Of a stretch of 64,000 nt of DNA, positions 43,317-55,807 are shown one piece after another. Each line of letters opens with the position of its first letter. Position 1 is the stretch's first letter. Position numbers and translations under genes: made by a program. The stretch is from Megalopta genalis (taxonomy: Eukaryota > Arthropoda > Insecta > Hymenoptera > Halictidae). Where the stretch lies: assembly GCF_051020955.1 (NCBI RefSeq), contig NW_027476109.1:930001-994000 (forward strand). The letters are read 5' to 3'. The notes beneath the pieces are model-generated. The model did no database searches and was not told the DNA's origin. It saw only the letters and a program-made list of their open reading frames with translations.

Positions 43317-43910
43317 TGAGTAAAAGAAAAGTGATAATAATAGAGTACACCTATATCGGCCATGAATTGAATTTTGATGAAATCGAATCGATTATGAATT
43401 GGGTACGAGGTGTGAAATCCAATCGAATAAAAAAATGGATCGTGTGCTACGAATTAGTTCGCGGTCAATTAGTATAACAACAATCCACCACCGTCCCTGA
43501 TAGATCCGCATTTTTTAAAAATTGCTACGCAATACATCGTTCTTTTCTAGCACATGTTTATATATTTTGCATGTTTGTATTTTTTCAGAAGTAAACAAGC
43601 TGTAGGAACAAAAATGATGCGCAACGCAGGAGTCGACGAAATGAAGATTATGCAAGAAATGCTCGAAAAATCTCAAACCCATATTCATTGTCAGAAAGCA
43701 TTTCATCATCGAGGCAGGGATGCAGAAGAAATCACGTGCACGATCCATCATCGCCGAAGGATTCAACATTGTGGACTTACGGTCCGTGGTCGAACAAGCT
43801 TAGTGATAGGATATTACTCACGAACGTTTGCGTGTTCCACCGGTTTAAGGAGCTCAGGATTAACAACAACAATGTGCGTCCCGACATTTCATCGGGACGT
43901 TCGAGCGACT
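43317..43910 (+). other. Coding-like patches of unknown origin
   Basis: A short frame from 43317 reads MSKRKVIIIEYTYIGHELNF and ends near 43476. A second patch after an acceptor-like TTTTTTCAG (43588) reads MMRNAGVDEMKIMQEMLEKS. A third frame (43740-43939) reads DSTLWTYGPWSNKLSDRILL. None is recognised. They may belong to the same locus as the shared segment. Confidence 0.3.
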
Positions 43911-43926
43911 TAAATGAGTTGCGAGC

Positions 43927-44580
43927 TAAGATATCTTGACGCAGTATTGGAACCTAATACTTTAGAAGAGACATTGTCAATTAAACAATATCAAGACCAT
44001 ACGATTCGTGGATTAAGAAATAGATTGGAAACAAGCGAGGAAAAACATTATGAATTAAGGGACGGTTAGTTTATCGGAAAATAGAAAAATTAATAATGAT
44101 AAATTGTTATTTTACGTACCCGCGTGTTTAGAAAATAATATTATTAGGCTAATGACAATATATATATTATATAAATATATATAAATATATATAAATTATT
44201 AGGCTCATGACAATTTGGGGCATGTAAGTATTGACAAAGTCATCGATGACATAAGACAAATATACTGGTTTCCGGAAATGCGACAAAAGATTAAACAATA
44301 TATTAACAATTGTTTGAAATGTATTGAATTTTAGCTAATTAGTGGTAGACAGGAGAGGTTTTTGCATAGTTTACCTAAAGGTGACCTACCATTTCAGACA
44401 ATTCATGTGGATCATTACGGAGAAGTGTGGAAAAGGTTTTATATATGTTTTGGCAGTAGTGGATGGGTTTATACCAAATTCGTTAGACTGTTTGCTTGTA
44501 GATCGACAAGATCTGAAGAAGTGATTCGAAATTTGACAGAGTTTGAAATGAAGCATTGTGTCAGATTGCTCGAAAACTAA
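43927..44580 (+). pseudogene. Ty3/gypsy integrase remnant
   Basis: In shifting frames the region holds the pre-integrase linker, an H2C2-type zinc segment (GHVSIDKVIDDIRQIYWFP, NNCLKCIEF) and the start of the catalytic core with TIHVDHYGEV, the first Asp. A duplication of an ATTAGGCT(A/C)ATGACA tract around 44145-44215 with AT repeats splits it. The rest of the core and the C-terminal region are missing. No LTRs are visible next to it. Confidence 0.8.
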
Positions 44581-44955
44581 AACGATACCGCATTGTGAAT
44601 AAGTTTAAGTTTGTGTGTGTTTGTATGCGTATTTGTTGCATTCCGTAAGACTTATTTTTATTATTTCTTATTTACGTTTTGTGTAATATGAATTGTATAT
44701 TTTTTAAGATCTAACTCTTGGAAATAAAGTTGTGCTTCTTTGGTGACCATGGATGGTCATTCTATAGTTCAGGATTGGCCGAACTGTAGAATGAATCGTG
44801 TTAGCTGTGAGATGCGATCGATAAGAAGATTGTTTAATACATTACGATGTTTATTCGAGCCGAGCCTTTGTGAAATAAACAATTTAAAACTTCGACTCAG
44901 AATAATAAATTTTCCGATTCATTTCCTACAGTATCATGATACAAATGTCGAGCGA
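44581..44955. other. Unassigned DNA between gypsy and Jockey remnants
   Basis: No motif recognised. AATAAAG at about 44721 could be a polyadenylation signal of a flanking LTR. Confidence 0.3.
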
Positions 44956-44959
44956 CCAG

Positions 44960-45540
44960 ATCTGGGATGAGATCCTGACTACAGGAATCCTTCCCAACTC
45001 CCCAATAGTTCAAGAAACCGAGCTAACAACAAAACTATATCAGTCACCTCCTACGAAAATGCCAAACGAGAATACGCCCCAACCAAGGACCAAGCCATAA
45101 TACTGCATGCTGTAGATGGTATTACCGTCAGGGACTATGCATTAGCCATAAGAAAAATAATAGGCCCCAGATCTATCAAATACATATCGAGAATTTCAAA
45201 CAGTAGGGTATGCACATACCTAGATAACAAAGAAACTGTCAGCAACATAACAGCAATATTTAAATCAATTACCATCAGCAACACAAATATTGAAATCCGT
45301 CCTATGATATCGCCGACCCAACGTATCGAGCTGTCAAATGTAGCATCGATCATCCCAAATTCAGTAATTGAAAATGCATTTAGAACCAATAACATCAAAC
45401 TCTGCTCTAGAATAACCGACCTGAGAGCAGAGACATCTGACCCTGAATTTGTGCAACTTCAGACGTCAAGTATACGTCGATATCGACGTCCTGAACAAAT
45501 TTCCAAGCACATTCTTAATTAATTTTGACGATACCCTACA
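44960..45540 (+). pseudogene. Jockey-type ORF1 fragment, copy 1
   Basis: A long frame reads YAPTKDQAIILHAVDGITVR, YALAIRKIIGPRSIKYISRI, VCTYLDNKETVSNI and MISPTQRIELSNVASIIPNS, in the order seen in ORF1 of insect Jockey-like elements before the zinc knuckles. It ends after TSDPEFVQLQT by a frameshift. It is distinct from the ORF1 at 10420-11480. Confidence 0.7.
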
Positions 45541-45743
45541 CAGAATTTTTGCCTCTACTGACAAACAGATTTGCTTATTATACAAAAGAATATGCGCAAT
45601 AAATAAACAAAATTAATGTTTCTACTAACTATAAGACGTGCTTTATTATATGAGATAACTATTGATTCAATAATACTATCATAAATAATAAAAGGGAGTA
45701 ATAATTGTTATAATAATATCGTGTCCGAATATTAATGCGAGTC

Positions 45744-46390
45744 ACTGTACTTGAAAGCAGTAATCACAGACCCAGATTTTGCAAACATATTAAGTTTCAG
45801 AAGAAGACAAGTCTACAAACTTGTTTATAACAAGTCTCTGAATATTCACCACTTCAGAGAAACAGATCTGCTTCAATTGTAATCAATCAAGCTATAAGCA
45901 ATGTCCTAACAATACAAACACGAACGAAAACGGTTCCCAAACCGATCCGAATATAAATCCCCTCCCCCCGCATTAATGTATCAATCATCAATGATATATT
46001 CATATCGGTCAACGTATTGTCGAATATCAAGAAGGCAGGACAAATACAATGGAAATAGAGACAGAAGAATCCAACACAAACAAAACGGAGAATAAGAGAC
46101 CGCTATCTATAACATCAGAAGAAAGCCATATCAACCCAATAAAATTAGCGACTTGAATTTCAAGATCTCTGCTCCAATAACATTAAAAAAAGATTAATCA
46201 AACGAACAGAACCACCCTTTTGCAACACGTGCAACCAAACTATGTCGACCAACCACGTCCTTTTCGAATGCAGAAAATACGAAATATCAAGACAAAAATA
46301 CAAGATACTACCCGTCGTAAAATTCCTAAAGGAAACCAACATCTACCAAGAAATAAAAACAAGAAACAGGACAATAAACCGTCGCTAATG
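45744..46390 (+). pseudogene. Second Jockey-type piece: ORF1 end joined to ORF2 zinc tail
   Basis: It begins AVITDPDFANILSFRRRQVY, which overlaps in content the end of the preceding fragment, so it is a separate 5'-truncated element. CFNCNQSSYKQCPN is a CCHC knuckle with the His changed. After a large deletion the end encodes FCNTCNQTMSTNHVLFECRK, the C-terminal C-C-H-C cluster of ORF2, then RNRTINRR and a stop at 46386-46388. EN and RT are deleted. Confidence 0.7.
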
Positions 46391-46396
46391 ACATGA

Positions 46397-48336
46397 AGGT
46401 CGATGCGACGTTAAACCTGAAAAAAAGATTCTTGGTCTTTTCCACAACAGTTTTCTTGTACAAATTCGTTGTATATTACCATCGCTTATCAAAAATGAAT
46501 ATCACGAGCCAGGCTCGCTAACGAGAGTTAGTCGCGATTCTTATAATTGTTGTTCCAAAGCAGTTTAGTTATTAAAATGTAAGAAATCCCTACAAAATGC
46601 AAAATACAAAAGTGTTAGATAAAAGCAATGATAACGAATCCAGTGATAGTAACGTGTTTGCGCCAATCACAAAGCGTGTAAGGCGTATGATTATAGTTGG
46701 GAGTAGTGAAGAGAAAGGTACGACAATCATGGATTTGCCAGAAAGTAAAAAACACACCAATAGTTTGGAAGTATTCTGAACATCATGGAATAAAAGCGTC
46801 TATTTTAAATAATTTAAGCGAGAATCCAACAATGTTAGACCTATTTTTTATTACATTTGATAACAAGTTTCGGGAAATGCTGACCATGAAAACAAATCGC
46901 TTCGCACATCAGACAATTCACGACGAGCGAAAAGACGGCATGTGGACGACACTTGGTATCCTGTTATCTTAGATGAAATAAAGGCCCATTATGCACTGTG
47001 AATTTTGATGGGTCAAGTGAAAAAAATCAAATATTTAACTGTATTGAACTAGAAGAGCTGTAGTAGAAACGCCAATATTTAGACACACGATGCCTTTTAA
47101 GAGATTTCGGCAAATTTCGAGATTTTTACATTTCTCTGATAATGAAACTGCTGATAGTAATGACCGACTTCGAAAGATAAAAGCTATCATCAACCTTTGG
47201 AATGAAAAATTTAAAGAAATTTACACACCCAATGAATATGTCAGTATAGACGAATCCTTAATGAAATATAAAGAGCGTTTAGCGTACAAACAATTCAATC
47301 CATCCAAAAGAGCCTGATTTGTATTAAAAATTTACAAATTGTACGAGGCAAGTACCGGTTTCTGTCACGGATTTAAAATATATACTGGCCAGTACAAAAT
47401 TGATCGAAGTGATAGTGCGTTAGAGAACGTTGTGATAGAGCTGCCAACATTTATAATAAACAAGGAATATACTTTGTCTCTGGATAACTGGTACTCTTCA
47501 CCAAATCTGTTTTTAAAAATTACACCAGAAAAAGGCAAACGTAATCGAGACAGTGCGCAAGAACAGGAAAAATATGCCAAACGCCAATCAAAAGCATATT
47601 TTGAAGAAAGGAGAATGTATATGAAGATGTTGCAATAATTTGATAGCTGTGAGGTGGAAGGACAAGCGCGACGTGTATATGATATCAATGAAAGACGAAA
47701 CTGCAGAGATGGTCGAGTAATCAAACAAAGAATTATAGAAAGTAATGAAGCCTAAATGTATTCTGGAATATAACAAGGTTATGGGTGCAGTTGATCATCA
47801 AGATCAGTTGTTTGCCTGTTTCCGAATCATGAAAAAAGTCATCGAAGGATGCCGAAGACTTTTCTTTTGCATGTCAAATATGGCTCTGTTCAATACCTAC
47901 ATTATGCATAAAGCTATTCACAGTTGAAAAAGGGAGACTTATGTTGATTACGGTATAAATATAGCAGAAGCAATTTTACAAATTGTCGAATTACCGGACT
48001 ACAAAATGCGTGGAAAATTTAGATCAGTTGAAACACCTCTTCGACTCCAAGCTCATACATAAATATAAAATTCGAAGCGAAACGAAGTGAGAATGCGCGA
48101 AAGGTAAAGTAGCTTCTGCCGGAATGTTTTAAGAAGTATCATACCGTGGAGGATTTTTAGAGTTGTACGTATTTTCTTATTAGATATTCATTCAAGGTAA
48201 ACATTTTTTATGATTGATTTTTTTTTGTTTATAATATGCTATGTAACAACAAAAATGATTTCTGAGGGTGAAAAAATAATGTATGTAAAATTTCAAAGCG
48301 ACTGGATAACGGTAACCCGTGTCGCATCGGGTTCAA
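46397..48336 (+). mobile_element. piggyBac element 4
   Basis: The right end carries GTCGCATCGGGTTCAA (48321-48336), that is TTGAACCCGATGCGAC read inward. The left end has AGGTCGATGCGACG (46397-46410), a degraded match, so both TIRs are present in decayed form and TTAA is mutated at the right. The transposase pseudogene fills the centre. Confidence 0.7.
46597..48157 (+). pseudogene. piggyBac transposase 4, all three catalytic Asp traces kept
   Basis: N-terminal frame MQNTKVLDKSNDNESSDSNV; then RFRQISRFLHFSDNETADS, VSIDESLMKYKERLAYKQF (Asp 1), YTLSLDNWYSSPNLFLKI (Asp 2) and LEYNKVMGAVDHQDQLFACF (Asp 3). The final CFKKYHTVEDF and stop (48125-48157) remain, but the Cys-rich tail before it is largely deleted. 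At least five frameshifts or stops break it. It is the most complete catalytic triad among the four transposase remnants. Confidence 0.92.
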
Positions 48337-48541
48337 AGATTTGAAATTTCTATTATGTACGTTAATTTTAATATAAATGTGTACCACTGTTTTAGAGGCG
48401 GTACTAAATATTTTTTATAATGAAAATGTAATCTTACATGTATATAATATTATCGTGACTTAATTTAAAATTATACGTTATAATAAAATTAATTGAAATA
48501 TCTTATAAAATGTCACATACTGATCAATATACGGCTTTTAT

Positions 48542-48760
48542 TCAGATTGATTTGCTGGCATCTGGATGACGTCACCGATAATCTTCTAATACTTGTTTAT
48601 TATATTCATTTTTCATTAATAAGCTATTACATTCCGTGATAAACTTCAAGCCTCGTCTTACACTGTCATTAACTAATTTTAAATTCCTTACTATTTCTAA
48701 GGCTCTTTTATACGTTTCATCGCTTTTCGGAATGGAAGGATTATTATATAAAAATGCTCA
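48542..48760 (-). pseudogene. C-terminal fragment of an insect-wide repeated ORF, unknown family
   Basis: The minus strand reads NPSIPKSDETYKRALEIVRN, LKLVNDSVRRGLKFITECN and, after an in-frame TGA, RHPDASKSI and stop. The LVND..RG and HPDA pattern recalls a C-terminal motif common in uncharacterised repeated insect proteins, probably element-derived. That link is from memory. Confidence 0.4.
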
Positions 48761-49099
48761 TTCCATTCAATCAGACACGAGAAAGCTTGAACATGATTAA
48801 CTAGACATTATAAGTACGATTATAGGAGAACGATGCACCCCGATACATGTCATACAATTTTTATTAGGCTCTCAGGAGGAAGAAAGAAGAAACGTAAATG
48901 AAGAAACGAAAGAACTTCAAGAAGAACCGCAAGATATGATTTTTCACAGTAACGAAATTGTGAACAGAAATTACGTATTCTAATCGAGAGAATAACATTT
49001 GAAACTGCACACGCTCCGACGAACTCTCCTCACTCTCTTTCATTTCTCAAGGCCCATACCCAATAATAACAATCACATTCACATTCTCCCTGTTTTTTA

Positions 49100-49431
49100 T
49101 TATGTTGTCTTATATGTCTAGTCATGTTTGGAATAATAGAAAATGTTACCTTTTATCTTTTGTAATAAACTTGTTCCGTTCCGTAGGACCTCCCGTAGAA
49201 TCCTCATCCGCGGCATAAATTCGCTAACGAGCGAACGCAATCGTGGGTCGAAAAAGCTCGACTCGCTTCGCGCACACATTTTGGTCCTTCGAGCCGGATC
49301 CGCGACACATTCCGGTCCCTCGAGCCGGATAAGTGCGAAACAAACTGGTTTAATTGATTCGGTTAATCTCCCGACCACAAGTCTGGAAATATGTAGACCT
49401 ATGCTTTTCTGGCCAGTGCTCAGTCGATACA
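49100..49431 (+). mobile_element. LTR end and primer-binding-site remnant
   Basis: After AATAAAC (49165) and a GC-richer tail ending CGCGCACACA comes TTTTGGTCCTTCGAGCCGGA, which has the TGG start expected of a tRNA primer-binding site. A near repeat, CGGTCCCTCGAGCCGGAT, follows 43 bp later. The LTR 5' end and the coding region were not found. Confidence 0.45.
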
Positions 49432-49510
49432 CTTGACTAAACCAATTTCACACCAACCGATGATTTTCGAAAAAGAATTTCATAATTTTGGTATTCTAAA
49501 TAATGTTGTA
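49432..49510 (-). repeat. Block B, outer part: inverse of 16250-16335
   Basis: Shares TTTCATAATTTTGGTATT and ACTAAACCAATTTC with block A. It is separated from the rest of block B by about 1.5 kb. Confidence 0.75.
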
Positions 49511-51022
49511 TACATAATAAATCTCGCAGGTGTATTTTAAAAATTGGTGAAAAAAATTTCTTTAATGATATTACAATAATTTAAATCTCTGTAGTTTCGG
49601 GAAAATACTCTATATACTATATTGTAGTACCATATAGTGTTTGTTTTAATTAGTTTTATTTATTTTGATCTTATTTTTATTAATAAATATTTAGCGTTAT
49701 TTATAAAACTTACATTTGTAGGATAGTAATGCATAAATGCTAACTGAAAACGTGATCATTTTTTTATATCATTATACTCGAGGTAGGAAAGTTAATTCTT
49801 AATTCTATCAATTCAAATGAATTCTGCAGTATTTATGGAGTATATTTTGATTCCAATAGATCATTTTGGACATATGTCGCACAATGTGGTCATCGAGACG
49901 AGCTTTTCTATTTCTTCCATCGAATGTGTCGACCCGATGTCGCGTTCAGTGATGGTTCGTGAAAGAAATTATACGTAATGAGACTTAATTCTGTTTGTAC
50001 TATACACAGTATTGTACTATAAGGAAATTATACATATATCTGTTTGAACCGTTCAAACGAACACGGTAACTCCTACTAACATATAGTTTAAAGCTAACGA
50101 GAAGACTTTTGCGACCAACGTGTCCGCACTGTGTATAGTCGCCTTCTCGTCAAGTCTGAATAATGCATGTAGCGGCTTGAGTACGAATCATGCATAATTA
50201 AAGTGTGGATAGTAAAGTATTACCATATTACTTTCATGCATGCTATAGCGAAGACAACCTGCAAAATTGACATCACTTTTATCAACACTAAATTAAATCG
50301 TGGGTTTAAACATGAATGTTGAGTATTATCAAAATCTGAATCATAATAACGTTCTATGTGAAATATATAATAGAATGAACCATCTACATCTTACAGTTGT
50401 ATGTATTTACGTAACCGGAGTATGAAGTTTTGGAAATATGTAGTACTCAGGAAGGCTCATAAAGTGCAAAAATAAATTAAATGTTCGACAATTTTCAAAA
50501 TTACTAGTTCGTTATTCTTATAAAAGTTTATGTTGCAAATATATCTTTTCGTTGGGAACTCTAGTAGTGTTGGAAGGATGAATTGGATAGTGGACTGTAT
50601 ATAGTAAAGAACGCTAGTGCAATAACACTGAATATATTTTAACCAATAAGATTTGTACAGAGCAGCATAATATACAATAGAATGATAAAATCTAATGATG
50701 TATCATGAAGGTCACGAATTTATACGATCAAGCGATCAATTTATGATTACAAAGCTGTAGCGAAATTTGCAAGTGCAATTGATTACAGCGAAGCTGGGCT
50801 GCAAGCACAAAAGTATACAGACACTGGACTGCAAGAGCAGAGAACTTAGAGTTATATATACTAGCGCAACTATATGTATCTACGTAACAGTAGTTGATAA
50901 CTAATGCCACGTTCGCGGTGTGAGGGCCTATTTATTTCGTTGTGAATATTGAAAACTAAGCAGCACTGAAAGTTCGTTACAGTGCACGAAGGCAATGACC
51001 TAACGAAGAGCGCTGCATGGGA
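49511..51022. other. About 1.5 kb of unassigned DNA inserted in block B
   Basis: Block A is continuous where this stretch interrupts block B (corresponding to about 16245). No terminal repeats or clear TSD were found, and no ORF above 60 codons has coding character. It may be an unknown non-autonomous element, or block A may carry a deletion. Confidence 0.5.
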
Positions 51023-53172
51023 AACAACGAAAAATAGGTAACGGATTTGATATTGGGATTATTAGAAGGTGATAAATACATTGCGACGCTGCAAAAAAAG
51101 ACTGTTTGAAGTGTTTACTACGGGTTGTCTACCTAGATGGGCGTCGAATTCGAACAGCTGAGCTCGACTTAATGTAAAAAAACTAACGTCGCGCTAGAGT
51201 TCTTATGCATCGATCCAAGTGATACCAGTAAAGAGGAGGTAATGGACTGGCGATCTAAAATTGATCGATTTGATTTTGGCGATACGGGGCCATTTTGCTT
51301 GACAAATTTCCAATATTCGGAATCTGTAACGGAATCGCCAACATCTAATTTCACCACAAATGAAGAGTTGCATTAAATGGAACATTCAGATTGAGAATAC
51401 TCCATTTTTTATTACTGCAGAGCTATGCATTCTTGGTAGTTTGCAGAACATTTCTTGTACTCTACGCGCCCGAAATAAGTAAATGTTTTCCTGAAATGGT
51501 TATAATATGGAGGAAGAAAAGCAGTGTAACAATAGTCGTTGGTTTCATTAGTCGAAGACAACTATGGCTGGATACGACAACGATACTTACCTAAGTATTA
51601 ATTACAGGCAAATATAGCCATTTTCAAAAAATGATAAGTTAACTTCACAACTATCGACTTCAATTTCCAATGTATTTCGGAATAATTGCTGATTAATTCA
51701 GGGTTACAAAATTTCAAATTGTGTACATAACTAGAAAAGTAACGCGCAGTGGATACATTCTTGGTAAACTGGCAACAAATATTAATCACATAATGAAAAA
51801 TAGCAAGAATGCACGATTTCTAGTAAATATTGAAGTGGAAATACAGAAAACAGGAATTTGCTTGCTTGATGATTTACAGTTTTTGCCGTCAACAAAAACC
51901 GATTGGGTCAACATGGAAGTTGAGTGATGCAGTTTTCATGTCAAGATTCACGTCAGTGTTCAGCAGATATCCAGATGACTATTGCGGAAGTAACCAACAA
52001 GAAAAGTAAGACTACATTGATCTGAATTTCGACGTACTTTTGAAGCAAGGCTTTGAGAATTGTGCAGTAATAGTACCAAGAGTCATTGAAATCTAGATCG
52101 GTAATTTTTATTTACTCGTCATTATATGCTGTTGCCTTCCATTAATTAAAAACTTGCAACCATATTTGGATAACAAGCAATACAGCTTCAGAGGATTGAT
52201 TTCTACATTCAAATCCTACTGCCACTAGAGATATTGCTTTCTCGAGTTCGTTGATCAATTTACTGTCTGCTTCCTATTCTGACACGATTAAATCAAATAC
52301 TCTAGATTTATAAAAATCCATGTTTAAAATGTTCAAGTTGGAACATTCATTCGATGAAATTGATAATGCAGATTGTCTAGTTGTAGTAACTTTTGCGAGG
52401 AAAAAACCTTGTTGTTGTCTATTAAGTAAGCTGCAAAGTTAAAAAGTAGGTGCGTCGAATCTTTTCGAGCAAACTCAAGCATTTATAGCATTGCAGAGTT
52501 AATGCAATTAATGAACTTATTTCTGAGGTTTTTCATAGTAGTGTTATTGGTTTAAATAGGTCTATGATTTATATTGGACAGTATTTATCGCAGTTCTTCT
52601 TGTGAAATGGAATCGCATTGCATATTATGTGCTTGAGTACGAACGCTGTGTATTTCGAACCTACACTGATTGTGATACACTGCATTGGTTTAGGTTGAAG
52701 TACGGAAAAGACTCGGTCAGGAAAGAAATTTTTCATTCTTATTGGAGGTTTTGTAAACGTTTTTAAAAAAGACAGAAATGGTAAATGTTTATATTGTTTA
52801 TATAACAGTGCAATACATTCTTCGCAATATTTTGGGTCGTAACATTCCAATTTCAAAAAAACCTTCTCGCTAACATTGTTTTTATGTGAAATGAAGTCAT
52901 TTGCATAATTTGGGCTTGTGATCGAGTTTCGGAGATGCGTTCGAGACTAGTTTCGGAATGACAATATCTTTTTCAGTAAACTTGACAATTTCGAATTTGA
53001 CGAACGTCATCAATTAAATTGTTAGAATATTCAAAAATCTTATTTCTCTACAATCATAAATAAATTATTTTTGATGATATAATTAAATAAGTCAATGCGG
53101 GTGAACTCCTGGTGCGAATTTTACTTCTGTATTCTATCGTATTCTGTAGATGCTATTTTTATCGCTGGTATA
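51023..53172 (-). repeat. Block B: low-copy repeat, inverse of block A
   Basis: It aligns to 16245-14553 and 12926-12425 in reverse complement. It is uninterrupted at 52551-52556 (TTTAAA), the piggyBac insertion site of block A, and retains 155 bp lost there. Coding-like traces (FLVNIEVEIQKTGICLLDDL on plus at about 51820; LECYDPKYCEECIALLYKQY on minus at about 52850) are the same as in block A and are broken in both. It could be a duplicated gene remnant or a large non-autonomous element. Confidence 0.85.
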
Positions 53173-53254
53173 CAGGGTTTCTCAAAATAATGTTACTTGA
53201 ATTGACCTCAGGAACCCTCCATTTCCGCAAGTAACATAATTTTGGGACACCCTC
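53173..53254. mobile_element. 82-bp MITE, TIR CAGGGT, TSD TATA
   Basis: CAGGGTTTCTCAAAATAATG at the left and, inverted, GAGGGTGTCCCAAAATTATG at the right, flanked by TATA at 53169-53172 and 53255-53258. The termini resemble those of the fold-back element at 56467 and the single arm at 55184. Confidence 0.8.
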
Positions 53255-53258
53255 TATA

Positions 53259-55179
53259 TGGTGTCAGAATGTTCACTTTACTGTACACTAGAGGTAAGCA
53301 GGGATCTGAGATTTCAGGTTAGAGTCGGGTCGAAAATTTTCTTTGAGTTTGGGTCAGAACCCGAAACTTTGGGTCCCGAAATGTTCAGAAATATAGTGTA
53401 TATTACATAGTACATGTTACTCGTGAACTCGTCATGAAATCTATATAGCGGGGCAGTGTCCTTCGGGAGCCGGTTTTGCAAGTAGCACCTTGCTTCTAGG
53501 CTCCTGGTGAAACGCTGACGAGTGGTTTTTTTTGGTTTATGCTGTGATGTTGGATCCGTTGCTGCCTGTAATCCAGACTTATCAAGTGAATTACGTGATT
53601 GTGGTTACCTGCAGGATGTAAAAAATTCATTTTAATGAGTGACTGAAGGAGAAAAATTTGCAAGAAAACTCCGGCTTGAGAGGATGCCGTTGAATAATAT
53701 GGTGAATAATATGATTATATTGTTACGGTGACTTGTCCAAATCAAGTCGCTGTAATGTGAAACTGCCCTGTCGTGAACAACTCCTTAAAAAATAATAGAA
53801 GATAGGTGTTGCCACGGAAGAGTGTTACCAACGGACAATCGGAGAGTCGAAATCGGACCGTCGAACGAGCAACATTTCAAATTGAAAGATCTGAAATATA
53901 ATCGTATTGAGTTGTATTATAGTTTATATTCTTTATTGTAAATATATATAAAATGCCGCGACGCGAGAGAAACGGAGTGATTCGCAACAATATGATAAAT
54001 AGAGGATAGGTGTGGAGAGGAAAGGAGGGTAGGGTGAGTCAGCGATGAGGAAGTGGGGTTGTTGGATTGAGTGAGTAGTGGTGTATTACCATTTGTTGCT
54101 TTGGTTGTGATGGGGTCAAGTCAAGTTGAATTAGGATTGTACGTGGAAAAGTGCTGAGAGTTGGAGTTAACTATTTGTGTTAAGGCTCGAGAATTGGTAG
54201 GTTTCAAGATTATTGGAGTTGGGTGGAAGGGAGGGAAAGAGGAGTTCGTTGTTATGATTGTTGTACTTTGTTGAGCTTGTAGCTCCTGTAGTGGTTGTTG
54301 CTCTAGATGACGTGGAGAACTTCAACGTTGAGTGTTCTGTTGAGCAGAGGGAGTGTACAAGATCTGTGTGTATGGGCTATAATTGCCGCAGTTTGTTGGT
54401 TAAAGTTGCTTGAGATGCGTCAGGGACGGGGGTAAATGAAATGTAATTATTGGACGTGCGAATTGTAAAAAGAGATAATAGGAGTGCAATGCATGCAACC
54501 GCGCAGGAACATTTGCTATGTTACGAGCCGAGGGCCAGGCAGCTTTGCGTGGTCAGAGGTTCGATGCGATTGGGATTTTTTATAAGGGAGATTGCGTGGA
54601 CCAGCCGATGCTTCTTTCAGCACGGATGGCTACCTAGTAATCAGGATAGGATTTGGATAAATTGGATAGGATGAATAGAATAGATGATAGAATAGAATAG
54701 AATAGAATAGAATAGGATGCCTCGTAACTTTTGCAAGAAAAATTGAAGATACACCTCGAGTAGTTGTTTATTGGTTAAATATTTGTATATTATTAAATAA
54801 TTAATAATATATCATAAGTTAATTATATTTAAGAATAATGTTAAGATGTAAAGATTTATAAATTTAGATTACTTCTTTTGAAGTAAAATTGTTAATTAAT
54901 CTATGAACATGTAAAGATATTGATTAAATATTAATTATTTGTTCAATGGATCCATTTAAATATATCTATGAGGACAGATAATATTTCTAAATTTATAGTT
55001 GATCTATTAAAAATATATATTAATAAATTTAATAATCCTGTGATTTATATATTTTATAAATTTATAATATATATTATATAATTCTCTAATTATAGTTAAT
55101 TAATAAAATATTTGAATAAAATATAGATATTAATATATATTCTAATAAAACGTAAATATATATTTAAATATGTATTTAT
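53259..55179. other. Unassigned: G/T-rich then extremely AT-rich DNA
   Basis: 53290-53400 has GGTCGGGTC-like repeats sometimes seen near hAT ends, but no partner end. 53940-54720 is G- and T-rich on this strand without a gene; it contains a (TAGAA)n run at 54687-54716. 54780-55175 is over 80 percent AT by eye and has no ORF. Confidence 0.4.
54687..54716 (+). repeat. (TAGAA)n microsatellite
   Basis: Five uninterrupted AATAG units preceded by imperfect ones. Confidence 0.9.
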
Positions 55180-55183
55180 TATA

Positions 55184-55735
55184 CAGGGTGTCCCAAAAAT
55201 GTCTCGCAATACGGAAATGTGGGGTAGCTGAGATCATTCTAAGTAACTTCTTCCTTCGCGAAAATGCAATCTGCAGCTTTGTTTACGAGTTATTAACGAA
55301 GAACACTGACCAATGGGAGGTGACGGCGCGAAGTTCGAGAGCCCGCAGCCCGAGACTTTGACAGAAGGTCCGGACGGACTCGAGCCGCGTTCGAAGTACT
55401 GAACAAGTCACGAAGCGTGAACTTTCCGGATTTTTTTTTACTATGTGAAAGTGATATTTTTAAACAAAGAGCTGTTCATCTTTATTTTAGAACGTCTGAA
55501 TAATATTTACCATTTTAATTTTCTAGTGTGCATAACACCTCATGTGTACCATATGAAATTTGTATGCAAGGTGTACAGTGAAGATTAACAAAGTTCGTAA
55601 ATGATATTTTAATTTAAATAATTCCGTGTCCGAACAGAATTCAACGAATGATTTGCAAAGCTGATTTAATAATAAATAATCTCATTAAGAGACGTAAAGG
55701 ATTTGTTTATTAGATCGATTTATTATCGATTATCG
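55184..55735 (+). mobile_element. Single arm of the CAGGGTGT fold-back family
   Basis: Starts at TATA|CAGGGTGTCCC and aligns for about 550 bp with each arm of 56467-58279 (shared GGGGTAGCTGAG, GTTTACGAGTTATTAACGAA, GGACTCGAGCCGCGTTCGAAGT). Only one arm is present, so it is a truncated copy or half of an element. The similarity fades at about 55735. Confidence 0.85.
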
Positions 55736-55807
55736 TGAGAATGTATCGATGTCCTCTATTGTCTCTAGCATATCGTTGAACCTCGACGATGTCGGCTTGC
55801 CAGAGAT

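Noticed and set aside
53287..53420. Possible hAT 5' end (TAGAGGTAAGCAGGGATCTG and GGTCGGGTC-like repeats)
   Set aside because: No matching right end, TSD or transposase trace found.
54780..55175. Possible nuclear mitochondrial insertion
   Set aside because: Extremely AT-rich like insect mtDNA, but no mitochondrial protein or tRNA could be read with confidence.
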